Positions 19,620 to 27,902 of a DNA stretch of 64,000 nucleotides are shown here, piece after piece. The first letter of the stretch is position 1. Every line of letters starts with the position of its first letter. The stretch is from positions 1 through 64,000 of the forward strand of contig NZ_RCVN01000003.1 in the NCBI RefSeq assembly GCF_003697915.1, given 5' to 3'. Source of the DNA: Staphylococcus pseudoxylosus (GTDB taxonomy: Bacteria > Bacillota > Bacilli > Staphylococcales > Staphylococcaceae). Both the position numbers and the translations under genes were made by a program. The notes beneath the pieces are model-generated. The model saw nothing but the letters and a program-made list of their open reading frames with translations. It did not search any database and was not told where the DNA came from.

Positions 19620-19962
19620 CTCATAGTATATTTTTTAAAACTACACCCCTTAAAATAAAATTGCTTCCCCAACTAATAACTGTACGTTTATAACTTAACA
19701 CATTTTATATTGTGATAAATTAATTTAATGTAAAATTTCAATGACATTATTTTTATATTGTATTAATATATTTGGTTTTTTAAAATAATAAGACTTAATT
19801 TATGATCGCTTTTATATAAATTAAAACCTTTAACCATCGTATTCAATCCGGCTTATCTAACTACTATTAGTACAAATAAAAAAATGACAAATTACTATGT
19901 TAGTAATTTGTCATTTTTTTATATTGCTTATTAAATTATGAAAGTTCTACAAATAGAATTAT
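19620..19962. other. Gene-free spacer with a strong bidirectional terminator
   Basis: At 19882-19920 a perfect stem pairs AAATGACAAATTACT with AGTAATTTGTCATTT around a 5-base loop, flanked by A and T runs. It ends the nir operon on the minus strand. The rest is AT-rich upstream sequence of the broken lipase, with no open frame I can support. Confidence 0.75.
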
Positions 19963-20919
19963 CTAAGCTTGATAATTATCCGTAAATATATGTTCATCAA
20001 ATTCTAAATCTTTTTCCTGCTGTTCATAAAGTTTAAATTGAGATTTATGATAAGGCCGTTGGGGATCTATTTTAATCAAGCAATAATGTCCCGCTGCATA
20101 TAATTCAAAAGCCTTTTCAATAGCTAAACTGCGCTTTCCAGAAATCAAATAATTTTTTCGTTTCTTATTATCAATGTTTCTGGACATTTCATTTGTTATA
20201 TCCATGACTTTACCTATTATAATGATACCTGGTGTCATTCCTAAATCTTGCTCTTCTACTTGTTTGATTATTGTAGTAAGGTGGCCAGAAATCATTTGTT
20301 CATGATAAGTAGACACATTATAAAAAATGGCTATAGGAAAATCTATTTTTGTTTCTTGATATATTTGTTTTACTATTTGCGGTAACCTTTTTATGCCCAT
20401 ATAAATAGCCAAGGTGTCTCCGTGCATAAGACTGTGTAAATCAAGTGCCTCTATTTGCCCTTTACAGTGAGAAGCAGTTGTAAAAGTAATAGCTTTAGCA
20501 ACATTTCTTGCAGTTAGCCCTATACCCATTTTAGCAGCCGCAGCACTAGCTGATGTAATACCTGGTACAATTTCAAAAGGGATTCCCTGTTCAGATAATG
20601 CCACGGCCTCTTCTTGTACTCTTCCAAATATTGCAGGGTCGCCACCTTTTAATCTGACTACACACGAATAACGTTGTGCCGCTAAAATGATTTGTTCATT
20701 TATTTCAGTTTGTTGTATATGCTTTTGGTAAGGCCGTTTTCCCACATCGATAATTTCAATTTCTGGTTTAGCTAATTGTAATATGAAAGGATTTACTAAC
20801 CTATCGTAAAATATAATATCTGCACTTCTTATCAATTGCTCAGCCTTTCTTGTTAAAAGTGTTGGGTCACCTGGACCAGCACCAACAATATGCACTTTGC
20901 CTGATTCTACTAAATGCAT
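19963..20919 (-). CDS. nasF: Uroporphyrinogen-III C-methyltransferase (SumT/NasF)
   Basis: The 318-residue enzyme methylates uroporphyrinogen III twice with SAM to give precorrin-2, the first step to siroheme. Motifs are VGAGPGDPTLLTRKA (SAM loop), VRLKGGDPAIFGR, and EIVPGITSASAAAAKMGIGLT. A C-terminal extension of about 70 residues goes beyond the usual SumT core of about 250, as in other staphylococcal copies. It overlaps nirD by ten bases and closes the nir operon, supplying cofactor to NirB. Confidence 0.92.
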   Translation of the reverse strand: MHLVESGKVHIVGAGPGDPTLLTRKAEQLIRSADIIFYDRLVNPFILQLAKPEIEIIDVGKRPYQKHIQQTEINEQIILAAQRYSCVVRLKGGDPAIFGRVQEEAVALSEQGIPFEIVPGITSASAAAAKMGIGLTARNVAKAITFTTASHCKGQIEALDLHSLMHGDTLAIYMGIKRLPQIVKQIYQETKIDFPIAIFYNVSTYHEQMISGHLTTIIKQVEEQDLGMTPGIIIIGKVMDITNEMSRNIDNKKRKNYLISGKRSLAIEKAFELYAAGHYCLIKIDPQRPYHKSQFKLYEQQEKDLEFDEHIFTDNYQA

Positions 20920-21224
20920 ATATAAACATCCCCATCGATAATTTCAACTTTATATACTTCTACACATCCTGTATCTGGTTCTTGCACAATGCCTGTCTTT
21001 AAATCAATCTTTTGATCATGTAAGGGGCAATATATAAAGTCACCACTCACTGTCCCTTCCGAAAGTGCCCCTTGTTTATGAGGACAAATATTATTAACTG
21101 CATGAATTTCACCATTAGCCGTTAAAAAGATACCTATTTCGTGCTCTTTAACTCTTACTTTCTTTCCTATTAATGGTGTGAGTTCATCCATACTCGCCAC
21201 CTTTACTTTGTTTGTCGCTATCAT
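20910..21224 (-). CDS. nirD: Nitrite reductase small subunit NirD (NasE)
   Basis: The 104-residue protein has a Rieske-like fold and keeps the Rieske ligand pairs C-x-H (NICPHKQG) and C-x2-H (YCPLHDQ), so it could carry a [2Fe-2S] cluster. It is the accessory subunit of NADH-dependent assimilatory/dissimilatory nitrite reductase. Its ATG overlaps the nirB stop (ATGA type). Confidence 0.92.
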   Translation of the reverse strand: MIATNKVKVASMDELTPLIGKKVRVKEHEIGIFLTANGEIHAVNNICPHKQGALSEGTVSGDFIYCPLHDQKIDLKTGIVQEPDTGCVEVYKVEIIDGDVYICI

Positions 21225-23632
21225 ACTTTCACTTCCTCCACTTCAAATATACTTTGTGCAAATTCACTTTCTACAATCTGTCTCCACGGTTCACTATCTA
21301 CTGCTGCTTTCGCATCCATAATACGATCAAATAATTTTTGTTGTTTTTCTGAATCTAATAGTACTGTTTGTACATTTTCAAAGCCCATTCTGTCTAACCA
21401 AGGTGCAGTACGCTCAGCATAATTTGCAGTTTCTCTATAATACTGCATCAATGCACCACATAATAAAATCACTTCATCTTCAGTTTCTACAGTAGTTAAA
21501 TGCTGTCCAACGGTTACTTCTGTTCCACCGTTACCACCGATATATATTTGAAAACCGTTTTCCACACCAATGACACCAAAGTCCTTCACACCTGATTCTA
21601 CACAGCTTCTTGGACAACCAGACACACCCATTTTGAACTTATGCGGCGTATCAATATACTCAAATGTTTTTTCTAACCTGATTCCTAGTTGTGTTGTATG
21701 TTGTGTACCAAAACGACAAAATGATTTTCCTACACAACTTTTAACTGAACGTGTCTTTTTACCATACGCAGAAGCAGAACGCATCTCTAGATCTTCCCAG
21801 ACTTGTGGCAATAACTCTTTTCTAATACCGTATAAGCCGATACGTTGAGAGCCTGTTACTTTCACTAATGGTACGTTATATTTTTTAGCTACTTCCCCTA
21901 ATCTAATTAATTGATCTGCATCTGTCACACCACCACGCATTTGTGGAATTACAGAAAAAGTACCGTCTTTTTGAATATTTGCATGATAACGTTCATTAGC
22001 AAATCTTGAAGCAATTTCATCTTCATGATCAAATGGATATACCATATTTAAATAATAATTTAATGCTGGTCTACATTTAGGACATCCATCTTTATCTTTA
22101 AAGTTCAATTGATTTCTCACGTCTTCAGACGTTTTTAATTGTTTCGCTCTTATTTGCGTCACAATTTGGTCACGTGTTAAATCAGTACATGCACAAATTC
22201 CTGTAGGTTTAGCAGCAATGAAGTCATCACCTAATGTAAACTCTAATATTTGACCAATTTGTCCTTTACATTTACCACATGAGTTACCAGCTTTTGTCGT
22301 CTTTGTTACTTCTTCCACATTTGTTAGTCCGTTTGTTTTGATGGCTTCAACAATCGAACCTTTTGATACACCATTACAACCACAGATAGTTTCATCGTCA
22401 GCCATATCTTCAACACTAAGTCCTGATGACTCTCCGCCTTTATGTAGTAGCGATACCATCGTATAATCATCAAGTAATTCTGATTTTTTCATCATGTTAA
22501 AGAAACGTGGCCCATCTTCAATGTCACCATATAATACTGAACCTACGATTACATTCTCTTTTAAAAACACTTTTTTATAATGTTTTTGTTGACTATCAAA
22601 AATTTCAATACCTCTAACATCTTTATCTTCAATAATATGACCCGCACTATACAAATCACACCCTGAAACTTTTAATGAAGTAAATGTTGTAGAACCTTTG
22701 TAACCTTCCGTACTACGTCCTGTTAAATAATCAGCTAGAACTTTTCCTTGCTCATATAAAGGAGCAACTAACCCATATACTTTTCCATCATGTTCTGCAC
22801 ACTCACCTACAGCGAAAATAGCTGAGTCATTAGTTTGCATATAATCATTTACCTGAATACCTCTATTTACCTCAAGTCCACTTTCTTTAGCAACTTCCGT
22901 AAATGGTCTTATCCCGACAGCCATAACTACTAAGTCCGCTTCCAAAATCGTTCCATCTGATAGTTCAATACCTGTCACATCTTCATCACCAAGTATGGCA
23001 CTTGTACTTGCTTGTAATTTAAAGTTCATGCCTTGTGCTTCTAAATCTTCTTTTAATAGTTCTCCGGCTTTTTTATCAAGTTGCATTTCCATTAACCACT
23101 CCGCCAAGTGAACAACAGTAACCTCCATGCCTTGATCCATTAATCCTCTCGCACATTCTAACCCGAGTAATCCTCCACCAATCACAATGGCGTTTTTTTT
23201 GGATTGTGCTATTTCAATCATACGTTCAGTATCTTCAATAGTACGCCAACCAATTACGCTTGGTAATGAGGCACCAGGTATTGGTAATACAAATGCTTTT
23301 GAACCAGTAGCAAATATACACACATCATATTCAAATTTAGATCCGGCTTTTGTTGTTACATATTTTAATGAACGATTAACTTCTACAACAGTATCACCGG
23401 TAACAAGTTGTATATGGTTTTCTTTATACCAATCGTAGTTATTCATAATAGTTTCTTCGACTGTCATTTTCTTTTGTAAAATATTCGACAACATGATTCG
23501 GTTATAATTAGGGTATGGTTCTTTACCAATTATCGTTATTTCATACTTTTCAGCGTCCCGTTCTAATATTTCTTCTATTGTACGTAACCCTGCCATACCA
23601 TTACCAATCATTACTAATTTTTTCTTAGTCAT
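21221..23632 (-). CDS. nirB: NADH-dependent nitrite reductase large subunit NirB (NasD)
   Basis: The 803-residue cytoplasmic enzyme reduces nitrite to ammonium. It has an FAD/NADH oxidoreductase domain (1-380, GNGMAGLRTIEEI and VIGGGLLGLECARGL), a BFD-like [2Fe-2S] region (CGCNGVSKG...CGKCKGQ), a ferredoxin-like half domain, and the siroheme/[4Fe-4S] site (CVGKSFCRFG...GCPRSCVESGVKDFG). It is intact and overlaps sirC by eight bases, with GAGGAG before its ATG. It detoxifies nitrite made by NarGHI and provides ammonium. Confidence 0.96.
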   Translation of the reverse strand: MTKKKLVMIGNGMAGLRTIEEILERDAEKYEITIIGKEPYPNYNRIMLSNILQKKMTVEETIMNNYDWYKENHIQLVTGDTVVEVNRSLKYVTTKAGSKFEYDVCIFATGSKAFVLPIPGASLPSVIGWRTIEDTERMIEIAQSKKNAIVIGGGLLGLECARGLMDQGMEVTVVHLAEWLMEMQLDKKAGELLKEDLEAQGMNFKLQASTSAILGDEDVTGIELSDGTILEADLVVMAVGIRPFTEVAKESGLEVNRGIQVNDYMQTNDSAIFAVGECAEHDGKVYGLVAPLYEQGKVLADYLTGRSTEGYKGSTTFTSLKVSGCDLYSAGHIIEDKDVRGIEIFDSQQKHYKKVFLKENVIVGSVLYGDIEDGPRFFNMMKKSELLDDYTMVSLLHKGGESSGLSVEDMADDETICGCNGVSKGSIVEAIKTNGLTNVEEVTKTTKAGNSCGKCKGQIGQILEFTLGDDFIAAKPTGICACTDLTRDQIVTQIRAKQLKTSEDVRNQLNFKDKDGCPKCRPALNYYLNMVYPFDHEDEIASRFANERYHANIQKDGTFSVIPQMRGGVTDADQLIRLGEVAKKYNVPLVKVTGSQRIGLYGIRKELLPQVWEDLEMRSASAYGKKTRSVKSCVGKSFCRFGTQHTTQLGIRLEKTFEYIDTPHKFKMGVSGCPRSCVESGVKDFGVIGVENGFQIYIGGNGGTEVTVGQHLTTVETEDEVILLCGALMQYYRETANYAERTAPWLDRMGFENVQTVLLDSEKQQKLFDRIMDAKAAVDSEPWRQIVESEFAQSIFEVEEVKV

Positions 23633-24089
23633 GTTTCTCCTCCTTATAAACCTCTGTTAAATAAGTTTGTACTGCTTGTGATATTTGCTTCACTTTTACA
23701 CAATCATTTCCATTGGATCTCAAACAAATTTTTATATCTTCGAATTCTATCTCTAACATATTAAAGAAATCGGACTGTCTCTGATCACTTGTATGATTAA
23801 CAAGCTGGTGCGCCTTTGCATCTCTTTTTATTTGGTCGTTAACCTTTGAATCATCAGTAGCAGCTATAATCAAAGCTGCATTTTTAATATCATTTTTGTC
23901 ATAACACTTTGTTAATAGCTTTACTTTAGGATGTTCAATCTCAAAAAATTGAGGTAAAAATTTTTTACTAATAATCCTTATTGAACAAGCATCTTCTTTT
24001 AATATTTGCATTAGTTTTCTATATGCAATCTTGCCTCCACCTATAATGACAATTTGTTTGTTGGTTACATTAAGTTGAATAGGATACAT
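23625..24089 (-). CDS. sirC: Precorrin-2 dehydrogenase SirC-like
   Basis: The 154-residue NAD-binding protein has the Rossmann motif IVIIGGGKIAYRKL at its start and lacks the methylase half of CysG. It oxidises precorrin-2 to sirohydrochlorin in the siroheme branch. It lies between SirB and NirB, overlapping both, with GAGGAA before the ATG. The family sometimes also has ferrochelatase activity, which the separate SirB makes unnecessary here. Confidence 0.85.
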   Translation of the reverse strand: MYPIQLNVTNKQIVIIGGGKIAYRKLMQILKEDACSIRIISKKFLPQFFEIEHPKVKLLTKCYDKNDIKNAALIIAATDDSKVNDQIKRDAKAHQLVNHTSDQRQSDFFNMLEIEFEDIKICLRSNGNDCVKVKQISQAVQTYLTEVYKEEKHD

Positions 24090-24810
24090 TGGCTAATTCC
24101 TCAATTTCTTGTATTCTGTCTTCTATTATTGCTGAAAGCTCATTATTAAAATTAATCACATCGCTATAATAAACACGCGACGCTATATTTAATTGGCTAA
24201 TTTCTTTTTTTATTTTATTTACTAAAAAGCCGTTATAAAGAAAAACTGGCACGATCAATATACTTTCACCTTTATTTAAATACTGTTCTATGTGCAATTG
24301 ATAGCTATAGTCGCCATACACTGTCATCATCTGTATTGGTGTATTAAAGCCACTGCAATCGGTCATTAATTTTTTTAACGCGTAATCTGGCTCTTTATAA
24401 TAAGAACTTCCATGTGCAATCAAAATAATTCTGTTTACATGACCTGCTGATACTAAAGCATTAGCAATCCGTCTGTTAATAATGTTCGGCAGTCCTCTAT
24501 GTGTGCCCAATGGTTGTGCAATATTGCTTGTAATATGAGGATGGTCTCTTTTCAAGGATTTCAAAACTGATGGTATATCATGTAAATAATGTTTTGCCGG
24601 AAACAACAACAAAGGGATGATATTAAATTCAAAATATCCTTGTCGTATTAAATTGCTCATAACAACTTTCAAATTGCACGTTTCACACTCTAAAAATGCA
24701 ATATATACATGTCTATGTTTTGACATCATCAATTGTTTTACAAATTCATAAATTACGTTGTTTTGTTTACCTTTTCGCATGCCATGTATTACTAAAATAT
24801 TTTCAGCCAT
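24070..24810 (-). CDS. sirB: Sirohydrochlorin ferrochelatase SirB/CbiX-like (NirR of staphylococci)
   Basis: The protein of 246 residues (preferred start) has two CbiX-type halves: the first begins ENILVIHGMRKG, the second IILIAHGSSYYKEPDYALKKL, each with the metal-binding His. It inserts iron into sirohydrochlorin to make siroheme for NirB. S. aureus literature calls this first gene of the nir operon nirR. The ATG at 24810 follows GGTGAGG closely; an in-frame start at 24876 would run into the regulatory sites and lacks a ribosome site. Confidence 0.85.
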   Translation of the reverse strand: MAENILVIHGMRKGKQNNVIYEFVKQLMMSKHRHVYIAFLECETCNLKVVMSNLIRQGYFEFNIIPLLLFPAKHYLHDIPSVLKSLKRDHPHITSNIAQPLGTHRGLPNIINRRIANALVSAGHVNRIILIAHGSSYYKEPDYALKKLMTDCSGFNTPIQMMTVYGDYSYQLHIEQYLNKGESILIVPVFLYNGFLVNKIKKEISQLNIASRVYYSDVINFNNELSAIIEDRIQEIEELANVSYST

Positions 24811-24860
24811 TTCCTCACCACCCATCTTATACTTGCATTGTAATACAAATCCACGAACGA

Positions 24861-24906
24861 ATGTGAATTTATTCACATTAATATATAAAAATAGGGAATC
24901 CCCTTA
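24861..24906 (-). promoter_or_regulatory. nir operon control region: Rex box and taGGG-N4-CCC element
   Basis: ATGTGAATTTATTCACAT (24861-24878) matches the Rex operator TTGTGAAWWWWTTCACAA at every position except the two ends. Just upstream, TAGGGAATCCCCTTA (24892-24906) fits the NreC palindrome taGGG-N4-CCCta as I recall it. The latter also forms one arm of the GNAT terminator, so its regulatory role is less certain. Rex control of nirR is known in S. aureus. Confidence 0.7.
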
Positions 24907-24929
24907 TACCTAAGATAAAAGGATTCCCT
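24893..24929 (-). terminator. Terminator of the GNAT gene, overlapping the nir control region
   Basis: On the minus strand AGGGAATCC pairs with GGATTCCCT across about 19 bases and is followed by ATTTTTATA. It lies 18 bp after the stop of the acetyltransferase gene and would shield the nir promoter from read-through. Confidence 0.7.
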
Positions 24930-24947
24930 GACATATATGCTTATTAA

Positions 24948-25487
24948 TTAATGAAAAGGTGGCATACCTAAAACTGCTTCATCAAATCTTTCAGGTATTA
25001 ACACTTTACGCATGATTACACCTAAATCACCATCATCACTTTCATGCTCCGCGTATACTTCATAACCACGTTTTTTATAAATATCTAATAACCATGGATG
25101 TTTACGTGCGGAAGTACCTAAAGTTACTGCAGGTGCTTTAAGTGTATCTCGTAAGAATGTTTCTTCGACATAATTTAAAAGTTTACTACCATAACCTTTC
25201 CCATCATAAGAGGGTTTTGTAGCAAACCACCAAACGAATGGATAATGAGAAATACGACGTTTACCTTCCCAAGGATAACGAACCGTAATTGTTGAAATAA
25301 TTTCCGACTCATTTTCCAATACAAATGTCGTACTTGTAATGATATTTTTTTTGACCAAATCTACATTTGCATTAACAGATGGCCAATCAATACCTAACTC
25401 TCTTAACGGTGTAAATGCTTCATACATTAGTTCTTGTATTACTTCTGCATCAGATTCTACCGCAACTCTTATATTATAATCAGACAT
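24948..25487 (-). CDS. GNAT-family N-acetyltransferase
   Basis: The 179-residue acyl-CoA transferase has a GNAT core with the acetyl-CoA loop KPSYDGKGYGSKLLNYVEE and the C-terminal strand region LDIYKKRGYEVYAEHE. The substrate is unknown. It is a single gene between the FNT channel and the nir operon, with its own terminator. ATG preceded by AGGAGTGACGAC. Confidence 0.85.
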   Translation of the reverse strand: MSDYNIRVAVESDAEVIQELMYEAFTPLRELGIDWPSVNANVDLVKKNIITSTTFVLENESEIISTITVRYPWEGKRRISHYPFVWWFATKPSYDGKGYGSKLLNYVEETFLRDTLKAPAVTLGTSARKHPWLLDIYKKRGYEVYAEHESDDGDLGVIMRKVLIPERFDEAVLGMPPFH

Positions 25488-25789
25488 GTCGTCACTCCTA
25501 TCTATTGTTCGCTCATTTATCCACTAAAATATTCCTATAATAATAAACAATTTTGCAATCATATCAATACAATATGGCTTCTTAATAATTGAGTCAATCG
25601 ATACGTTTTATAAACCTAAATTAAATAAAGAGCAGTGAAACAATCATCTATTCTTAATGAATAAACTTTCGTTACCTCACTGCTCGAGAGATGCTCAGTA
25701 TTTAAATTACTTAATTTGCTTGCTAAGATTCAACTTCAACTTTGTCATATCATATTAAAGTCATAACTAGTATTTTAGTTAAAGATAAA
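25488..25789. other. 302-bp spacer with a distant-arm hairpin
   Basis: GAGCAGTGA (25629-25637) pairs with TCACTGCTC (25677-25685) over about 39 bases. It may be the terminator of the FNT gene on the minus strand. The remainder is AT-rich with no supported gene. Confidence 0.45.
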
Positions 25790-26614
25790 TTAATTGCTCA
25801 AACTATCTCTTCTACCGTTTAAATATGCATATACAAGCCCAACAAAAATACCACCGCCAATATAGTTACCAATAAATGCGAATATAATATTTTTCAATAC
25901 GTGTAACCACGCCACGGCGTCAAAATCATAAAAAATCATACCTGAGTACAATCCAGCATTAAATACAACATGTTCATAGCCCATAAATACAAAAACAACT
26001 ACACCACAAGCAATAAAGAATGCTCTAGATAAACCATCCTTAAATTGAATTGACACATAAATACCAATATTAATAAAGAAATTACAAAAAATAGCTTTCA
26101 CTAAAATAGCGTACCACGTCGCATCAACTGTTTTTCCATTAACCATTTTAGTTAAACTGTTAACCATTTCTGTTGTCATAATAGGTGTAAATTTCATTAA
26201 TCCAAATAGTATAAGACCACCTATAATGTTAAAGAAGAAACAGACAAGCATAATTCCAAATGCTTTATTCATACCAATCATTTTATAATACCAACCGACA
26301 GTTAAATACATAAAATTACTCGTTAATAATTCAGAATGTGTTAATACAATTAAGACTAATGCTAAACTAAAAGAAATTGCCCCCATTAAATTAACTAAAC
26401 CTTCATTTGTTCCAGCAAACTGCGTCTTGATGCCTAACATAAATACTGTAACAATAGCTAACAAAAATCCTGACATCACAGATTTAAGCGCATAACGTCC
26501 TGGCGTCTGATTAAACATAACTTCTTTCATTTGTACTTGGTTGTTTATGTTTTCAATAGTTTCATTCGACATATATGTATCTTTTATAGCCTTGTTATTA
26601 TCTATCATTGACAT
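25790..26614 (-). CDS. Formate/nitrite transporter family channel
   Basis: The 274-residue FNT-family pore has six membrane segments (LKSVMSGFLLAIVTVFMLG, SFSLALVLIVLTHSELLTSNFMYL, then four more). The motif pattern (ELLTSNFMY, NFFINIGIYVS, GYEHVVFNAGLYS) fits FNT channels that pass nitrite or formate. Its place near the nir operon favours nitrite, so it may be the NirC-type partner. The N-terminus is longer than usual (about 35 residues before the first helix). ATG with AGAGGTG. Confidence 0.85.
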   Translation of the reverse strand: MSMIDNNKAIKDTYMSNETIENINNQVQMKEVMFNQTPGRYALKSVMSGFLLAIVTVFMLGIKTQFAGTNEGLVNLMGAISFSLALVLIVLTHSELLTSNFMYLTVGWYYKMIGMNKAFGIMLVCFFFNIIGGLILFGLMKFTPIMTTEMVNSLTKMVNGKTVDATWYAILVKAIFCNFFINIGIYVSIQFKDGLSRAFFIACGVVVFVFMGYEHVVFNAGLYSGMIFYDFDAVAWLHVLKNIIFAFIGNYIGGGIFVGLVYAYLNGRRDSLSN

Positions 26615-27028
26615 GTAAGCACCTCTTGTAATTCATTTTTCAACACTTTTCTATACTAATAACCATATTATATTGGTTTCGCTTGATATTTAATAGTGTA
26701 TTCAGCAATTTTTTATAAATTTAATTTATTGCGATTTTGCAAAATCAGCGTAAACTTCATGCGTATAAACAACTAACACAAGTTTATAGTTAAGCGTTAT
26801 TACTGTAAACATACGGTTTTCAGCGTCGATACATATGCTTAGTTTATTAGGCACAAAATATGTGCCTAGGTCTAGTTATTTTATTGTAAACAGTAACAAT
26901 AGCAATGCTACACGTGCTAGAAAATGATGTCGTCACCTTTAAAGATGTCATTAACCAATTATAAAAAGCTTGTGCTACCTGTTTACGACTCATTTAATAC
27001 ATTGAGTAAAGCTCATCACACAAGCATT
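26615..27028. other. 414-bp region with two perfect palindromes and the GntR terminator
   Basis: GATTTTGCAAAATC (26733-26746) is a perfect 14-bp palindrome. TAGGCACA (26848-26855) and TGTGCCTA (26861-26868) are perfect arms around AAATA. On the minus strand GCTTGTG/CACAAGC (26968-27025, inner ACTCA/TGAGT) followed by TTTTTAT is the likely terminator of the GntR gene. No coding frame is supported. Confidence 0.55.
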
Positions 27029-27730
27029 TTATTTTTGTGAAGGTATATAAAAATAGGCATTTTGATAATGATAGTGTAAATGAGAACAATCAAATGGAAC
27101 CCCTGTCGTGGTATAAAATACTTGCTCATAATTTAAACAAGGATCCCCTGCTGCTAATTCCAACTTGTCTGCATCTGACGCATTTAATTTGTCTACGGTA
27201 AAATAAATATCAGAAAAACCGATTTTAACTTTTAGATGTTGCTCTAAATAATTAAAAATAGAATGCTCAGCAATCGACTCATTTAAAAATAATACGATAT
27301 CTTTATTAAAATAAGATCTTTCATAACAAAGAATATCACCATTTACGTATACGATACGCTCTAGTAAATAAACTGACACGTCACCTTGTAGTTTTAATTT
27401 TTGTTGAACACTTTCAGGTGGGGTCACTTCCTCTACTTTCAAGACTTTATTAGTCACTTCTAGACCTACAATCTCATCACTAAATCCTCCGGTAGAGAAT
27501 AGATTGAGGTAGCCTTCTCTTTGTTTATTACGTACATAAATGCCACTGCCCCGAGCTTGATATATAAATCCTCGTTTCTCAAGTACTTCTAAAGCTTTAA
27601 TCACTGTACTTTTACTCACTTGATATTGCTCTTTTAAAGTTTCAACACTTGGTAATTTATCCCCTGCTTGAAAATGCCCTTCTTCTATAAATATATTAAT
27701 CTTTTGCGCAATCTGTTCATACTTGAGCAT
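27029..27730 (-). CDS. GntR/UTRA-family repressor of the beta-glucoside operon
   Basis: The 233-residue protein has an N-terminal winged helix (1-70, KLPSVETLKEQYQVSKSTVIKALEVLEKRGFI) and a C-terminal UTRA sensor domain (95-230) of the kind that binds phosphosugars. It faces the bglP-bglA genes across 172 bp that contain a perfect palindrome. By family it should repress until phospho-beta-glucosides appear. Confidence 0.85.
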   Translation of the reverse strand: MLKYEQIAQKINIFIEEGHFQAGDKLPSVETLKEQYQVSKSTVIKALEVLEKRGFIYQARGSGIYVRNKQREGYLNLFSTGGFSDEIVGLEVTNKVLKVEEVTPPESVQQKLKLQGDVSVYLLERIVYVNGDILCYERSYFNKDIVLFLNESIAEHSIFNYLEQHLKVKIGFSDIYFTVDKLNASDADKLELAAGDPCLNYEQVFYTTTGVPFDCSHLHYHYQNAYFYIPSQK

Positions 27731-27820
27731 ATATTTACTCCTTTAAATTATAAATTCAATTCATTATAACATGTACACGACATAAATAAACTGAATTATA
27801 TTTTTGTAAGGGTCTTTACA

Positions 27821-27838
27821 AATTATACCGGTATAATT
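27821..27838. promoter_or_regulatory. Perfect 18-bp palindromic operator (GntR type)
   Basis: AATTATACCGGTATAATT is self-complementary over all 18 bases and sits between the divergent regulator and PTS gene. The ACCGGT core and AT flanks are the style of GntR/UTRA operators. Downstream, at 27854-27866, TGAAACGCTTACA resembles the catabolite element TGAAAGCGCTTACA but lacks one base. Confidence 0.75.
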
Positions 27839-27902
27839 ATAATGAAGTTTAAATGAAACGCTTACATTTTATTTGTGTGCGTATATTAAGGAGTTGAAGC
27901 AT

